From contig JACOSL010000013.1 in the NCBI GenBank assembly GCA_016179045.1, positions 1 to 36,306 on the forward strand: 36,306 nt of DNA, in the 5' to 3' direction. Positions 27,721 to 36,306 of the stretch are shown one piece after another; the first letter of the stretch is position 1; each line of letters opens with the position of its first letter. A program made the position numbers and the translations under genes. This stretch comes from Fimbriimonas ginsengisoli. Its GTDB lineage: Bacteria > Armatimonadota > Fimbriimonadia > Fimbriimonadales > Fimbriimonadaceae. The notes below the pieces were generated by a model. The model searched no databases. It was not told the origin of the DNA and saw nothing but the letters and a program-made list of their open reading frames with translations.

Positions 27721-29638
27721 CGGGGCCGTGCAGCAGGCGCAGGCCGTTGAGGATCACGAGCACGGTCGAGCCTTCGTGGCCGAGCACCGCCAGAGGCAGT
27801 TTCAAATATCCCGAGAGCGAACCGGCGGCGAGCGCCACGATCACCCCGCTTGCGAACAGCAAGTTCGTGCGCACGATGCGATTGGTCAGACGCCCGAGCC
27901 GGATCAGTTCGGGAAGCCTCGCTAGGTCGTCGTGCATGAGCACGACGTCGGCCGCGTTGAGGGCGATGTCGCTGCCGAGCCCGCCCATCGCGACGCCGAG
28001 CGTCGCCTTGGCGAGGCTGGGGGCGTCGTTGATTCCGTCGCCCACCATCATGGTGGGGCCGTCGGTCTCGCACATTTCGCGCACGACCGCTTCCTTTCGG
28101 TCGGGCAAGAGCGAGGCATGGATCCGCTCGATCCCCACCTCGTCCCCCACCGCCCGCGCCGTCGTCTCGTTATCGCCGGTGACCATCACCACCGACCCGA
28201 CACCGAGGGCACGAAGCTCGTCGACTACCTCCCTCGCGTTCGCGCGCGGCTCGTCGCGAATGCCAAGGGCGGCGAATTCGTGATCGCGCGTCACAAGCGC
28301 CACCGTCATGCCATTGGCCGCCATTTTCTCGGCGTGGGGCAGGAAGTCTCGAGGGGGCTGCACGCCGAGCAGGTCGAACATCTCGCGCCGACCGGCCATC
28401 ATGCGAACGCCCCCCACCTTGGCGGTGACCCCAAAGCCGGGGATCGCCTCATGGTCCTCCGCTTGGGGCAGAGGGATGCCGCGCTCCCGCGCCGCATCTT
28501 CGATCGCCTGTGCGATCGGGTGCGTGCTGTATTGCTCGACCGAGGCGGCGGCGGCGAGGATCGCGCCCGCTTCCACAGACATGTCTTTACCCGGCGCCCA
28601 GCAAGAATCCTCATCGCGGCAAGAGCCGTCGCCCCCGACCGCCACCCCGTGGCCGTGGCACACGCAGATTTCCGCCAGCCTGGGCTTGCCAAGCGTCAGA
28701 GTGCCCGTCTTGTCGAGTGCGATCGCTCGGATCGATCCCGCCAGTTCGATGAAGCGGCCGCCGCGCACGAGCATCCCCCGGCGGGCGGCGTAGGCGAGCG
28801 CGCTGAGGGTGGTGGCGGGAGTGGAAATCACGAGCGCGCAAGGGCTGAGCGCGACGAGCAAGACGAGCGAGGCGTAAAGGGCCTCGTTCTGCGCCTGCCC
28901 AAGCGCCAGCCTGATACCCCATGAAAGGGCGAACGCGGCAAGGACGAACCACGTGTAACGCTCGCCGAACCACGTGCTGATGCGCTCGCCACTCGCCTTG
29001 TTCTCCTGCGCGTCTTGCACGAGCTCCACGATCCGCGACAGCGTGCTGTCCGCCACCCGGGCGCGAACCTCCATCACGAGCATCCCCTGCAGATTGATGG
29101 TGCCGCCAAGCAAGGCATCGCCCGCCGTGCGCGAGACGGGGCGCGATTCGCCCGTCATCGAAGCCTGATCCACCGAGCTCGACCCGCTAATCACCACGCC
29201 GTCGGTGGGGATGCTTTCGTGGGGCGGAAGCCGCACGTGATCGCCAAGCTCGAGTTCCTCGACCGCGACGAGCTCCTCCTCGGCGCCGCGTATGCGCAGG
29301 CATCGCTCGGGCCGGAGCTTGACCATCCCCTCGATCGCCCGCCTCGTCTTGGCCATGGTGTACGCCTCGAGAGTGCCCGAGAGGCTGAAGAGGAACAGGA
29401 GGGCGGCGGCCTCGATCGGGCGCTTGACGACGACCGCGCCCACCGCCGCGAACACCATCAGGAAGTTAACGTCGAGCGAGCGGTGGCGAAGGGACTTCCA
29501 TGCCGCCTCGAGCGCGTAAGCGCCACCAAGCACGACCGATGCGACGGCAAGCCAGTTGAGGTTCAGCGCCCAAGCCACCGCCATCGAGACGCCGCAAAGC
29601 CCGGTGAGCCATGCCTGGAGTCCGCCGAGCAATTTCAA
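27638..29638 (-). CDS. P1B-4 type heavy-metal transporting ATPase
   Basis: 666 residues from a TTG. P1B ATPases export metal ions with ATP. Landmarks are the actuator TGES motif (TGES, about 162-165), transmembrane SPC (265-267), DKTGTLT with phosphorylated Asp309, HP at 373-374 and VGDGINDAPSLAKA. The SPC triplet in place of CPC and the lack of an N-terminal metal-binding domain mark group 4 (Co, Fe, Ni or Zn in characterised members). A Cys/His-rich insert (CVCHGHG 325-331, Cys340, Cys346) interrupts the loop just after DKTGTLT, which is unusual. The C-terminal tail after NGLRLL reads through repeat DNA. No metal regulator gene is adjacent. Confidence 0.93.
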   Translation of the reverse strand: MKLLGGLQAWLTGLCGVSMAVAWALNLNWLAVASVVLGGAYALEAAWKSLRHRSLDVNFLMVFAAVGAVVVKRPIEAAALLFLFSLSGTLEAYTMAKTRRAIEGMVKLRPERCLRIRGAEEELVAVEELELGDHVRLPPHESIPTDGVVISGSSSVDQASMTGESRPVSRTAGDALLGGTINLQGMLVMEVRARVADSTLSRIVELVQDAQENKASGERISTWFGERYTWFVLAAFALSWGIRLALGQAQNEALYASLVLLVALSPCALVISTPATTLSALAYAARRGMLVRGGRFIELAGSIRAIALDKTGTLTLGKPRLAEICVCHGHGVAVGGDGSCRDEDSCWAPGKDMSVEAGAILAAAASVEQYSTHPIAQAIEDAARERGIPLPQAEDHEAIPGFGVTAKVGGVRMMAGRREMFDLLGVQPPRDFLPHAEKMAANGMTVALVTRDHEFAALGIRDEPRANAREVVDELRALGVGSVVMVTGDNETTARAVGDEVGIERIHASLLPDRKEAVVREMCETDGPTMMVGDGINDAPSLAKATLGVAMGGLGSDIALNAADVVLMHDDLARLPELIRLGRLTNRIVRTNLLFASGVIVALAAGSLSGYLKLPLAVLGHEGSTVLVILNGLRLLHGPGRSSWVAPRNPPLRRGGGTVSGSSAVA

Positions 29639-29715
29639 CGGTTAGGTTCTACCCGGAAGTCCAACCTGGAGCACTGCGGCGGGGAGAGGCGTTTCTCGTC
29701 GCGAGTTAAGCATCC

Positions 29716-29865
29716 CATCCTCCGCCTGCGGCGGAGTGCCACCCCCCGCGCTTCGCGCGACCCTCGCCCGTGTGGGCAGGGGTTGTTTTGTTTTCTCTGG
29801 GTCGCTCACCCCGATTTCATCGGGGTTCGCTCGCCATTTCTTGCCGGACGCCATCCATGGCGTCC
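29716..29865 (+). repeat. multi-hairpin intergenic element, copy C
   Basis: CTCCGCC, TGC, GGCGGAG; then ACCCTCGCC and GGCAGGGGT arms; then CCCCGAT, TTC, ATCGGGG between GTCGCTC and TTCGCTCGCC; then GGACGCCatccatGGCGTCC. The middle stem differs in sequence from copies A and B but keeps pairing. It lies in the 454-bp gap between the metal ATPase and the RND pump; the remainder of that gap (29866-30092) shows no gene. Confidence 0.8.
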
Positions 29866-30092
29866 CATAGCGAACGTGAAGCTGCTGCGTGTGGCCGCTC
29901 CCGGACTCTTCCCCTTGCCGTGCAGGGGGAAGTCGGTCGAGGCTTGCCGAGACCGGATGGAGGTGCTTTCTTCTTGCCCGCCAAGCGAGACGAAGCCTCC
30001 ACCCTGCTCGCCCCGATCGGAATCGGGACTCGCACCCCTCCCCCGCACCGCAGGGAAGGGATTCCGGAGCGGCCCGGACCCGCCGGCCGCCT

Positions 30093-33000
30093 CTAGACGC
30101 CCGGAGTCTTTACGCCCGGACGCGCCTCGGTCTCCACCTCGATCCCCTCCGCCTTGCCGTTCGGGTTGAGTTCGGCCTCCTCGCGCCGCCGCTTCTTACG
30201 CCGCATCAAGGATTCGGAGATGTCGTCGAACACCGTGTACGAGCAGGGGATGACGAACAGAGTCAGCATCGTGGATAGAGCGATACCGCCGATGATCGAG
30301 ATGCCCAGCGTCTCGCGGAACTCGGAGCCGCGTCCGATCGCGAGCGCGACGGGCAGCATGCCGAGCACCAGGGCGCTCGTGGTCATCATGATCGGGCGCA
30401 GGCGCACGGGCCCCGCTTCGACAAGAGCGTCATGGCGGTTGCGGCCGCGGCCTCGAAGCGTGTTCGTATAGTCGACGAGCAAGATCGCGTTCTTGCCCAC
30501 CAGGCCGACAAGCGTAACGAGTCCGATAAAGCCGACGAGGCTGAGCGTCTTGTCGGTAATCACCAAGGCAAGCAGCGCGCCCACCATGGCTTGGGGCTGG
30601 GCGAGCTGGATGACGAACGGATACAGGAAGTTATCGAAGAGCGAGGCGAGCAGCATGTACACCAGGATCGGCCCCATCATGAACGCGAGCAGCATGTAGG
30701 GCATTTCCCGCGCCTGGGCGTCGGCCTGCCCCAGCGGTCTGACGTTGACTCCGGCAGGCACGAGGTTGCCCGTCTTAAGCCAGTCGTTGATCTGCTGCTG
30801 CACCGAGCCCGCCGCATAGCCGGGAAGGAGGTCGGCGGTCACTCTGATCTCCTCTTGGCGGGCTCTGCGTTCGATCTTATCGAGCGCGGGCGCCTCGCGA
30901 AGCGGCGCGACGCTGGATAGAAACACGGGGTTTCCTTGATTGAACTTGAGCGGCACTTGCTGCACAAGGTCGGGATTGTCGCGATCCGTCCGGTCCATCA
31001 TGACGCGGATCGGATATTCCCGCCCCGCCACCCGGAGCTTGGAGTCGTCGTTGCCTTGATAGAGCGTTCTCATTGCGGCGCCCACCTCGGCCACGCTGAG
31101 GCCGTTATCGGCGAGCAAGGTGCGGTCGGGCAGCGCCTGAAGTTCGGGCTTGCCTGGCTTGGAGCTGAGGTCTGGGTTGATGACGCCCTTGATCGCGCCT
31201 TCGCGGAGGCGCTGGCGAATGTTCGTCACCGTCCGCACGAGCAGGTCGCGGTCCTCGGAGGCAAAGCCGATCTGGATGGCGGCGCCAAAGCCGAACGAGT
31301 CGTTGGTGCTCACCTTGAGAAAGGCGCCCGGGATCGACCCTACGAGAACCATCACATCGGAAGCGACTGCCTCGGCCGGCCGGGTGCGCATCTTTTCGCC
31401 TGGCTTGACGCCCTTGACTTTGTCCATTGGCGCCGCCTTGTCGTTGAGGGTGAGCAGAACCTGGGCATAGTTGGAGCCGGTGGCGCTGCCGCCGCCAAAG
31501 CCGCCGCTGCCCTGGGTGCCGACGTTCGAGGTCATGTACTTGATGTCGGGCTGGCTGCGCACCCGATCCTCGATCTGGCTGACCACCGCTTGGGTGGTCT
31601 TGAGATTCGTGCCGGGCGGCAGTTCGACCGTGACGCTGACCGCGCCCGAGTCGGTGGCAGGGAGGAACGCGAACTTGAACACCGCTTCCTTCTTGTACTG
31701 GCCGAAGGCGTAGCCGGCCAGGGCGGCCGCCGGGAAGATCATCCCGAACAGAGCGCCGTAGAGGATCAGCCGCGGATTGACGTGGCCGCGGATCACGTTG
31801 ACCACGAACACCACGAAGCCGATAAACACCGACATGAAAACGAGGCCGATCGCGCCCTTGAACGCTTCGCCGACGGTGGGCTTGAAACCGCCGCCGATGA
31901 ACGTGAAAACGGCCACGAGCGTGATGTTGCCAAGGATGAACACGAACCAGCGATGGTTCAACCCCCACTCGAGGCCCCGGCGATAGGCCGATTCGAACGC
32001 GGACCAGCGGTGCTCGAACCAGATCGCGAAACGCCCGGTCGGGTGCTCCATGTCTTCGCCCTCGCGGTACCAGCGCGAGGCGAGCAGCGGGGTGAGCGTA
32101 AAGGAAACGAACAGAGAGAACAGGGTCGCGCATACAAAGCCGAGCGCGAGCGGCTTGAAGAACTGCCCGACGATGCCCCCCATGAACGCGATGGGGAGGA
32201 ACACGACGACGTCCGCCATCGTGATCGCGATCGCGGCAAGGCCAATCTCCGACCGCCCGTTCAGAGCCGCATCGAACGGCTTCTCGCCCTTCTTGAGGTG
32301 GCGATAGATGTTTTCGAGCACGACGATGGCGTCGTCCACCAGCACGCCGATGGCGAGCGAGAGCGACAGCATCGACATGTTGTTGATCGTGAAGCCCATC
32401 AGCTTCAGGGCGACGAACGTGGCAAAAATGGACGTCGGGATGGCGAGGCCGACGATCAACGTGCCCCGGAAGTTGTGGAGGAAAACGTACACGATCACCG
32501 CGACGAGGAAGATGCCGAACATGAGCGCCACGTTCAGGTCGCCGAGCGAGTCGCGAATGTTCTTGGCCGCCTCCAAGGTCTTGGTGATGTGCAAACCCTG
32601 GGCCCTGTACTCCTGCTCGATGGCGCGGATCGCGCCATCGGCCGCGTTGGTGATCTCCACCGCGTTACCCTCGCGAGCCTTGGAGATTATCAGCAGGATG
32701 CTGTCCTTGCCGTCCAGCCGCGAATAGCTGGTGCGTTCCGCCGCCGTGTCTTGAACGTCTGCTACGTCGCCGAGCCGGATGAGCTGGCCTTTGCCGCCAA
32801 ACGACTTGGGATCGGAAACAGTGAAGGCCATGTTGCGGATGTCGTCCACCGTCTTGAATTCACCTAGTACGCGAACCGAATACTCCTGCGCGCCCGAGAG
32901 CAAGCGCCCGCTGGGGGCGTTGAGGTTCGCCGCCTGAATCGCGCGCTGGACGTCGTTGATGCCGACGCCGAGGGCAAGCAGCCGATCCTTCTTGATGCGA

Positions 33001-33557
33001 ACCTGGATTTCACGCTGGTCGCCGCCGATCACGTCCGCCGCGGCGACGCCGCCGATCTGACCGAACCGGTCCTTAAGCTTCTGATCGATGAGATCGCGCA
33101 GATCGCGGCTGCTCATCGTTTGGCTGCTGAACGAAAGGAACAGCACCGGCTGTGAGGTCGTGTCGAACTTGCTAACCTCGGGTTTTAGGGCGTCCTTGGG
33201 CAGATCCCCCGTTATCGCGTCCACCTTCGAGCGCACATCGCTCAGAGCGGTATCGACGTTGATCCCAATGTCGAAGTTGGCGACGACGGTCGAAACCCCT
33301 TCGCGCGACGTGCTTGTGACCTCGCGGATGCCGTTTACGCCGCTGATCGACTCTTCGATCTTGCGGGAGACCAGATTGTTGATCTCCTCAGGTCCGGCGC
33401 CCGGATACACGGTGGAAACCGTCACGACGCCGAAGGTGACTTCGGGGTTCTGCTCCAGACGCATGCTGAAGTAGGAGAGCGTTCCAAGCAGGAACGCCGC
33501 CGCCATCAGCATGAAGATGAAGACCGGCCGAGTCAGAGCGGTGCGCGTTAAACCCAT
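30093..33557 (-). CDS. RND efflux pump, HAE1/AcrB-like
   Basis: 1154 residues, longer than the usual 1030-1050. It is the inner-membrane, proton-driven pump of a tripartite efflux system. The TM4 segment MLSLSLAIGVLVDDAIVVLENIYRHL contains the proton-relay pair Asp408-Asp409. The N-terminal GAGPEEINNLVSRKIEESIS and the C-terminal LVGLVGKNAILLVDYTN match the HAE1 family. Between the halves, after TM7, two extra hydrophobic segments (about 568-589 and 597-619) are inserted before FLPATDSGAV. Two added helices keep the topology consistent, giving about 14 instead of 12. The ATG follows the adaptor stop by one base with GGAGG upstream. Confidence 0.96.
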   Translation of the reverse strand: MGLTRTALTRPVFIFMLMAAAFLLGTLSYFSMRLEQNPEVTFGVVTVSTVYPGAGPEEINNLVSRKIEESISGVNGIREVTSTSREGVSTVVANFDIGINVDTALSDVRSKVDAITGDLPKDALKPEVSKFDTTSQPVLFLSFSSQTMSSRDLRDLIDQKLKDRFGQIGGVAAADVIGGDQREIQVRIKKDRLLALGVGINDVQRAIQAANLNAPSGRLLSGAQEYSVRVLGEFKTVDDIRNMAFTVSDPKSFGGKGQLIRLGDVADVQDTAAERTSYSRLDGKDSILLIISKAREGNAVEITNAADGAIRAIEQEYRAQGLHITKTLEAAKNIRDSLGDLNVALMFGIFLVAVIVYVFLHNFRGTLIVGLAIPTSIFATFVALKLMGFTINNMSMLSLSLAIGVLVDDAIVVLENIYRHLKKGEKPFDAALNGRSEIGLAAIAITMADVVVFLPIAFMGGIVGQFFKPLALGFVCATLFSLFVSFTLTPLLASRWYREGEDMEHPTGRFAIWFEHRWSAFESAYRRGLEWGLNHRWFVFILGNITLVAVFTFIGGGFKPTVGEAFKGAIGLVFMSVFIGFVVFVVNVIRGHVNPRLILYGALFGMIFPAAALAGYAFGQYKKEAVFKFAFLPATDSGAVSVTVELPPGTNLKTTQAVVSQIEDRVRSQPDIKYMTSNVGTQGSGGFGGGSATGSNYAQVLLTLNDKAAPMDKVKGVKPGEKMRTRPAEAVASDVMVLVGSIPGAFLKVSTNDSFGFGAAIQIGFASEDRDLLVRTVTNIRQRLREGAIKGVINPDLSSKPGKPELQALPDRTLLADNGLSVAEVGAAMRTLYQGNDDSKLRVAGREYPIRVMMDRTDRDNPDLVQQVPLKFNQGNPVFLSSVAPLREAPALDKIERRARQEEIRVTADLLPGYAAGSVQQQINDWLKTGNLVPAGVNVRPLGQADAQAREMPYMLLAFMMGPILVYMLLASLFDNFLYPFVIQLAQPQAMVGALLALVITDKTLSLVGFIGLVTLVGLVGKNAILLVDYTNTLRGRGRNRHDALVEAGPVRLRPIMMTTSALVLGMLPVALAIGRGSEFRETLGISIIGGIALSTMLTLFVIPCSYTVFDDISESLMRRKKRRREEAELNPNGKAEGIEVETEARPGVKTPGV

Positions 33558-33558
33558 G

Positions 33559-35040
33559 TCATCCTCCGAGAGCAGGCGATGGCCAGATCACGACCGCCGT
33601 CGTCTTTGACTTCTCCACCTTGATCGGCGATCCGTCCACCAGGGCTTCCTGTCCTTGCACGATCACGCTCTGACCGGCTTGCAGGCCCTCGACCTGCACG
33701 ACGTCCTGATGGCGAATGCCCAGAGTGACCTTCACCGATTTGGCGGTCGCGCCGTCGGCAATGAACACCACGTCGTCTTCCCCTCGCTTGGCAAGGGCGG
33801 AGACGGGGACGACGAGGGCGTCGGAAATCGTGCGCATGTGCACCGACGCACGGGCGAACATGCCCGGCATGACGCCTTCGAGCGAGCCTCCAAGCTGAAC
33901 GCGCAGCTTGAACAGCCGCCCCACTTCCTGGCCCAGCGGATCGATCGCGGCGACCGAGCCGCGAACCCTGAGATTGCCCGCGCCCTCGATTACCACGTCG
34001 ACCTGGGAGCCGAGCTTGATCTTCGAGATGCTGCTTTCCGGCACCTGCCCCTCCATGTAGGCGCCTTGTCCGCCCACCACCCGGACGACCGTTTGACCGG
34101 GCACGGCGGTGACGCCCAGCTGCGCCGGTTTGCCGCTGATCTTGCCCGCGAACGGGGCGCGCATTTGCGTGTCTTCGACTAGCTGGCGGGCCATGTTCAC
34201 CTGGGCTTGCGCCGATGTGACCGCGGCTTGAGCCGACTGCACCTGGTCGCCATAGAGCACGTCCAGCGACTTCTGAGCCCTAGCCGTGCGGAGGTTCTCC
34301 TCGGCCGAGTGAACCGCCTCTTGGGCGATGGAAAGGTCTTCCGGCCGAGCGCCCGTCTGCACCATCAATTGCTGCTGGAGCGCGCCGTTGTATGCGGTCA
34401 GCGCTGAGTCATAGGTTGTCTGCGCTTGATCGAGGCGCTGGCGGGGCACCGCTCCTTGAGCGTACAGGGCCTGAGTTCGATCGAGGTCGCGTCGCGCGGT
34501 CTCCATGTTCGATTTGGCGGATCGGACGTTCCAGTCGGCTTGCTCGCGCTCTTCCGCGCGGCCGCCCGCCTTGGCCTTCGCCAAGCTCGACTTTGCCGAT
34601 CGGAGTTGCGCTTCGGCTGCGGCAACCGCCGCTGAGGACTTCGATGGGCCGATCGCCGCGTTCGATTTAGCCTGCGACAGAGCCGATCGGGCGGACGTGA
34701 GGCCCGCATACGCGGAGCTTAGCTGGGCGTTGGCGGAGGTGGCGTCTTGGGCGGCAAGCAACTGGCCCGCCGCCACCCGGTCGCCGTCCCTGACGTAGAC
34801 GCCGACGAGCCGTCCCGATTGCTTCGCGCCCACTTGGCTGTCTTGAGTCGTGGTGACCTGGCCCGTTATTTCCATCGTCTCGTCGATGGGTTGGGTGCGA
34901 GCCGTCATCACGAGCACCGACTTTGTCGGATCGGAAAGCATCTGCTGGGTCTTCTTCGCGCGCTCTTGCGCCCCCCGGTCCACGCATCCCGCCGCCACCA
35001 GCGCCAACAGGCTCATCGTCAAAAGCAAACCACGGTTCAT
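33559..35040 (-). CDS. membrane fusion (adaptor) lipoprotein of an RND efflux system
   Basis: 493 residues. A lipoprotein signal ends at lipobox VAAGC, with lipidation at Cys19. A biotinyl-lipoyl-like domain (KQSGRLVGVYVRDGDRVAAGQLLA) is split by an unusually long Ala/Gln/Lys-rich alpha-hairpin (about 110-300, e.g. AAEAQLRSAKSSLAKAKAGG), which contacts the outer-membrane channel. Barrel and proximal domains follow (LRVRGSVAAIDPLGQEVGR, LVVPVSALAKRGEDDVVFIA). It bridges pump and channel. Its ATG overlaps the TolC-like stop (ATGA) and the pump gene follows after one base, so the three genes form an operon. Confidence 0.94.
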   Translation of the reverse strand: MNRGLLLTMSLLALVAAGCVDRGAQERAKKTQQMLSDPTKSVLVMTARTQPIDETMEITGQVTTTQDSQVGAKQSGRLVGVYVRDGDRVAAGQLLAAQDATSANAQLSSAYAGLTSARSALSQAKSNAAIGPSKSSAAVAAAEAQLRSAKSSLAKAKAGGRAEEREQADWNVRSAKSNMETARRDLDRTQALYAQGAVPRQRLDQAQTTYDSALTAYNGALQQQLMVQTGARPEDLSIAQEAVHSAEENLRTARAQKSLDVLYGDQVQSAQAAVTSAQAQVNMARQLVEDTQMRAPFAGKISGKPAQLGVTAVPGQTVVRVVGGQGAYMEGQVPESSISKIKLGSQVDVVIEGAGNLRVRGSVAAIDPLGQEVGRLFKLRVQLGGSLEGVMPGMFARASVHMRTISDALVVPVSALAKRGEDDVVFIADGATAKSVKVTLGIRHQDVVQVEGLQAGQSVIVQGQEALVDGSPIKVEKSKTTAVVIWPSPALGG

Positions 35041-36306
35041 CTAGTTACCCCTGCCACGGCTTTGAGAGCCGCACCCACGTCGTCCACGCCGATCGCTCGT
35101 TGCAGATCGGCGTAAGCCGCCAAATAGTCGTATCGCGTCGTCACGAATTGCGTTCGGGCGCGTGTGAGGTCGGTCTGGGCGTCGAGCACTTCCAGCAAGA
35201 TGCCCTCGCCCGCATCGCGACGCACGCCTGCCAGTCGGAATGCCTCTTCCGCGAGCTCGACCTGGCGCTTGGCCGTCTCCAGCCGCGCCGCCGCGTTGGC
35301 GAGATTCGTCGTCGCCTGCCGAACCTCGAGTGAAATCCCTAACGCCAATTGCTCGGTCTGAATACGAAGAGCTTCCTCGTCCTGACGGTCCTGCTTAACC
35401 CTCGCCCTCGTCACCCCCGAATCGAAAATCGGCCAAGTGAGAGTCAGCGCGGTGGTGGTCAGCGAGGGCCGCGTACCCGAAAGCGGGTCGATCTGACGGC
35501 TAACCACGCTGCTAAGGTTGAGCGAGGGCTGCAGGCCCCTCTCTTCTGCCCGGGTCACCGCGTGCAACGCGACCGCAGTTGCGCGGAGGGCGTCCAGGTC
35601 CGGCCGCAGCCGTTGCGCCGCCTCGAAGAGCCGCGCGTCGTCGGTCGGCGCCAGACTCGAGCGGTCGGCGACGGGCGCAAGATCGACAGGCGTCTCAACC
35701 GGCAGGGCAAGCTGATTGTTGAAGGACTTCTTGGAAATATCGAGCGCATTCGCCGCAGCCAGGCGATCGGACTCGGCCTGGGTGGCCTGCACGTCTGCCC
35801 TAAGCACGTCAACTTTGGCGAGGCTGCCCGCCTCGAATTGGGCCTTCGTGTTCGCAAGCCGCAGATCGGCGCCCGTCTTTGAGGCGATCGCCACATCGAG
35901 CAGTTCCTTCGATTGCAGTACGCGGTAGAAAGCCTTGCGCACATCGCGGCGAAGGTCGTTCTTGGCCGATTGAACGGCGAGTTCGGAGGCGTCTTCCGCC
36001 GACTTGGCGGCGTGGATTGCCAGGCCGAGATTGCCCGAGATATCGAGCGGCAAGCTCGCGGTGGCATTGACCGACTTCTCAGTTCGGGGCACCACCACCT
36101 TTGGCGGATCGCCGGCGCTCGTCGGCTGGTCGAACTGCAGGTAGGTTCCGCCAAGCGTGACCCGCGGACCGATCGAGCCCTTGGCCTCCTGAACCCTTTG
36201 ATGCGTCTTCTCTTGCAACGATCGCGCGGTGCGAACGCCAAAGCCGCGAGCCATAGCTACCGAGATCGCCTCGTCGATGGTCATCGGTTTGTCTGAGCCC
36301 TGAAAC
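35037..36306 (-). CDS. TolC-family outer-membrane efflux protein, 5' end outside the window
   Basis: The frame is open to the window edge: codons before the ATG at 36284 read FQGSDKP without a stop. The part from that ATG (415 residues) starts with MTIDEAISVAMARG, which is the usual second segment of TolC proteins after the signal peptide. The true start is therefore probably to the right of 36306. Two OEP repeats with long coiled helices are visible (e.g. ELAVQSAKNDLRRDVRKAFY and ARLETAKRQVELAEEAFRLA), which build the periplasmic tunnel. It is the exit channel for the adaptor and pump encoded downstream; their starts overlap or abut, showing one operon. Confidence 0.92.
   Translation of the reverse strand, partial: FQGSDKPMTIDEAISVAMARGFGVRTARSLQEKTHQRVQEAKGSIGPRVTLGGTYLQFDQPTSAGDPPKVVVPRTEKSVNATASLPLDISGNLGLAIHAAKSAEDASELAVQSAKNDLRRDVRKAFYRVLQSKELLDVAIASKTGADLRLANTKAQFEAGSLAKVDVLRADVQATQAESDRLAAANALDISKKSFNNQLALPVETPVDLAPVADRSSLAPTDDARLFEAAQRLRPDLDALRATAVALHAVTRAEERGLQPSLNLSSVVSRQIDPLSGTRPSLTTTALTLTWPIFDSGVTRARVKQDRQDEEALRIQTEQLALGISLEVRQATTNLANAAARLETAKRQVELAEEAFRLAGVRRDAGEGILLEVLDAQTDLTRARTQFVTTRYDYLAAYADLQRAIGVDDVGAALKAVAGVTR

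Noticed and set aside
378-29865. CRISPR array interpretation of the recurrent hairpins
   Set aside because: The repeats are dispersed singly over many kilobases, differ in length and have no regular spacers or cas genes.
30936-32867. 643-codon rightward open frame antisense to the RND pump
   Set aside because: It lies entirely opposite an intact, confident RND gene. Its composition (many Glu, Arg, His) is typical of complementary-strand frames in high-GC coding DNA.

Overview
The window (36,306 bp, roughly 60-65% GC by spot counts) is mostly chromosomal housekeeping sequence with two small accessory regions. A TolC-type outer-membrane channel, an RND pump with its adaptor, and several lipoproteins point to a diderm (Gram-negative type) bacterium. 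Many genes that head transcription units have no Shine-Dalgarno sequence. Instead they carry a TANNNT -10 box 6-9 nt before the start codon, as in lineages with many leaderless mRNAs. Gene content and intergenic repeats fit a high-GC, non-proteobacterial lineage. Armatimonadota (Fimbriimonadia) is my best guess, but it comes from general familiarity and not from a search.

Layout from left to right. 1-2160: a possible gene fragment at the edge, tRNA-Ser(GGA), an intergenic repeat, then a leftward pair mtnP / DprA-like. 2300-5400: rightward CBS-domain protein, bacterioferritin comigratory peroxiredoxin, panB-panC (two steps of pantothenate synthesis), and a small very basic protein behind the best sigma70-like promoter in the window. 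5450-8750: tRNA-Thr(TGT), a secreted Asp/Arg-repeat protein, and two adjacent secreted beta-sandwich proteins. The second of these appears to fuse an ET79/aegerolysin-like domain to a phage tail-tube (gp19)-like domain. 8800-13950: uvrB, divergent modA-modB without modC, and a leftward greA-lipoprotein unit followed by a possible 25-codon gene. 13950-15490: a family 2 glycosyltransferase and a DinB-like protein.

15520-17150 is the main accessory island. It is a lower-GC two-gene cassette made of an AbiTii-domain protein (abortive-infection family) overlapping a gene for a membrane-anchored protein of unknown family. Inverted copies of a short repeat bound the cassette. This is the best candidate for an undescribed system in the window.

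17490-22210: a tightly packed leftward operon of TPR protein, nadK, an OppF-type ATPase, phoU and a GNAT acetyltransferase. 22280-26320: purL, whose start overlaps head-to-head with a divergent lipoprotein gene, then lemA and a YkgJ-type Cys-cluster protein. 26640-29640: a cupin, a TfoX N-terminal-domain protein and a P1B-4 type metal ATPase with an unusual Cys/His insert. 30093-36306: a leftward tripartite efflux operon (TolC-like, adaptor, RND pump); the TolC-like gene runs off the right edge. At least three full copies and one partial copy of a multi-hairpin intergenic element are scattered through the window, along with a second short hairpin family.
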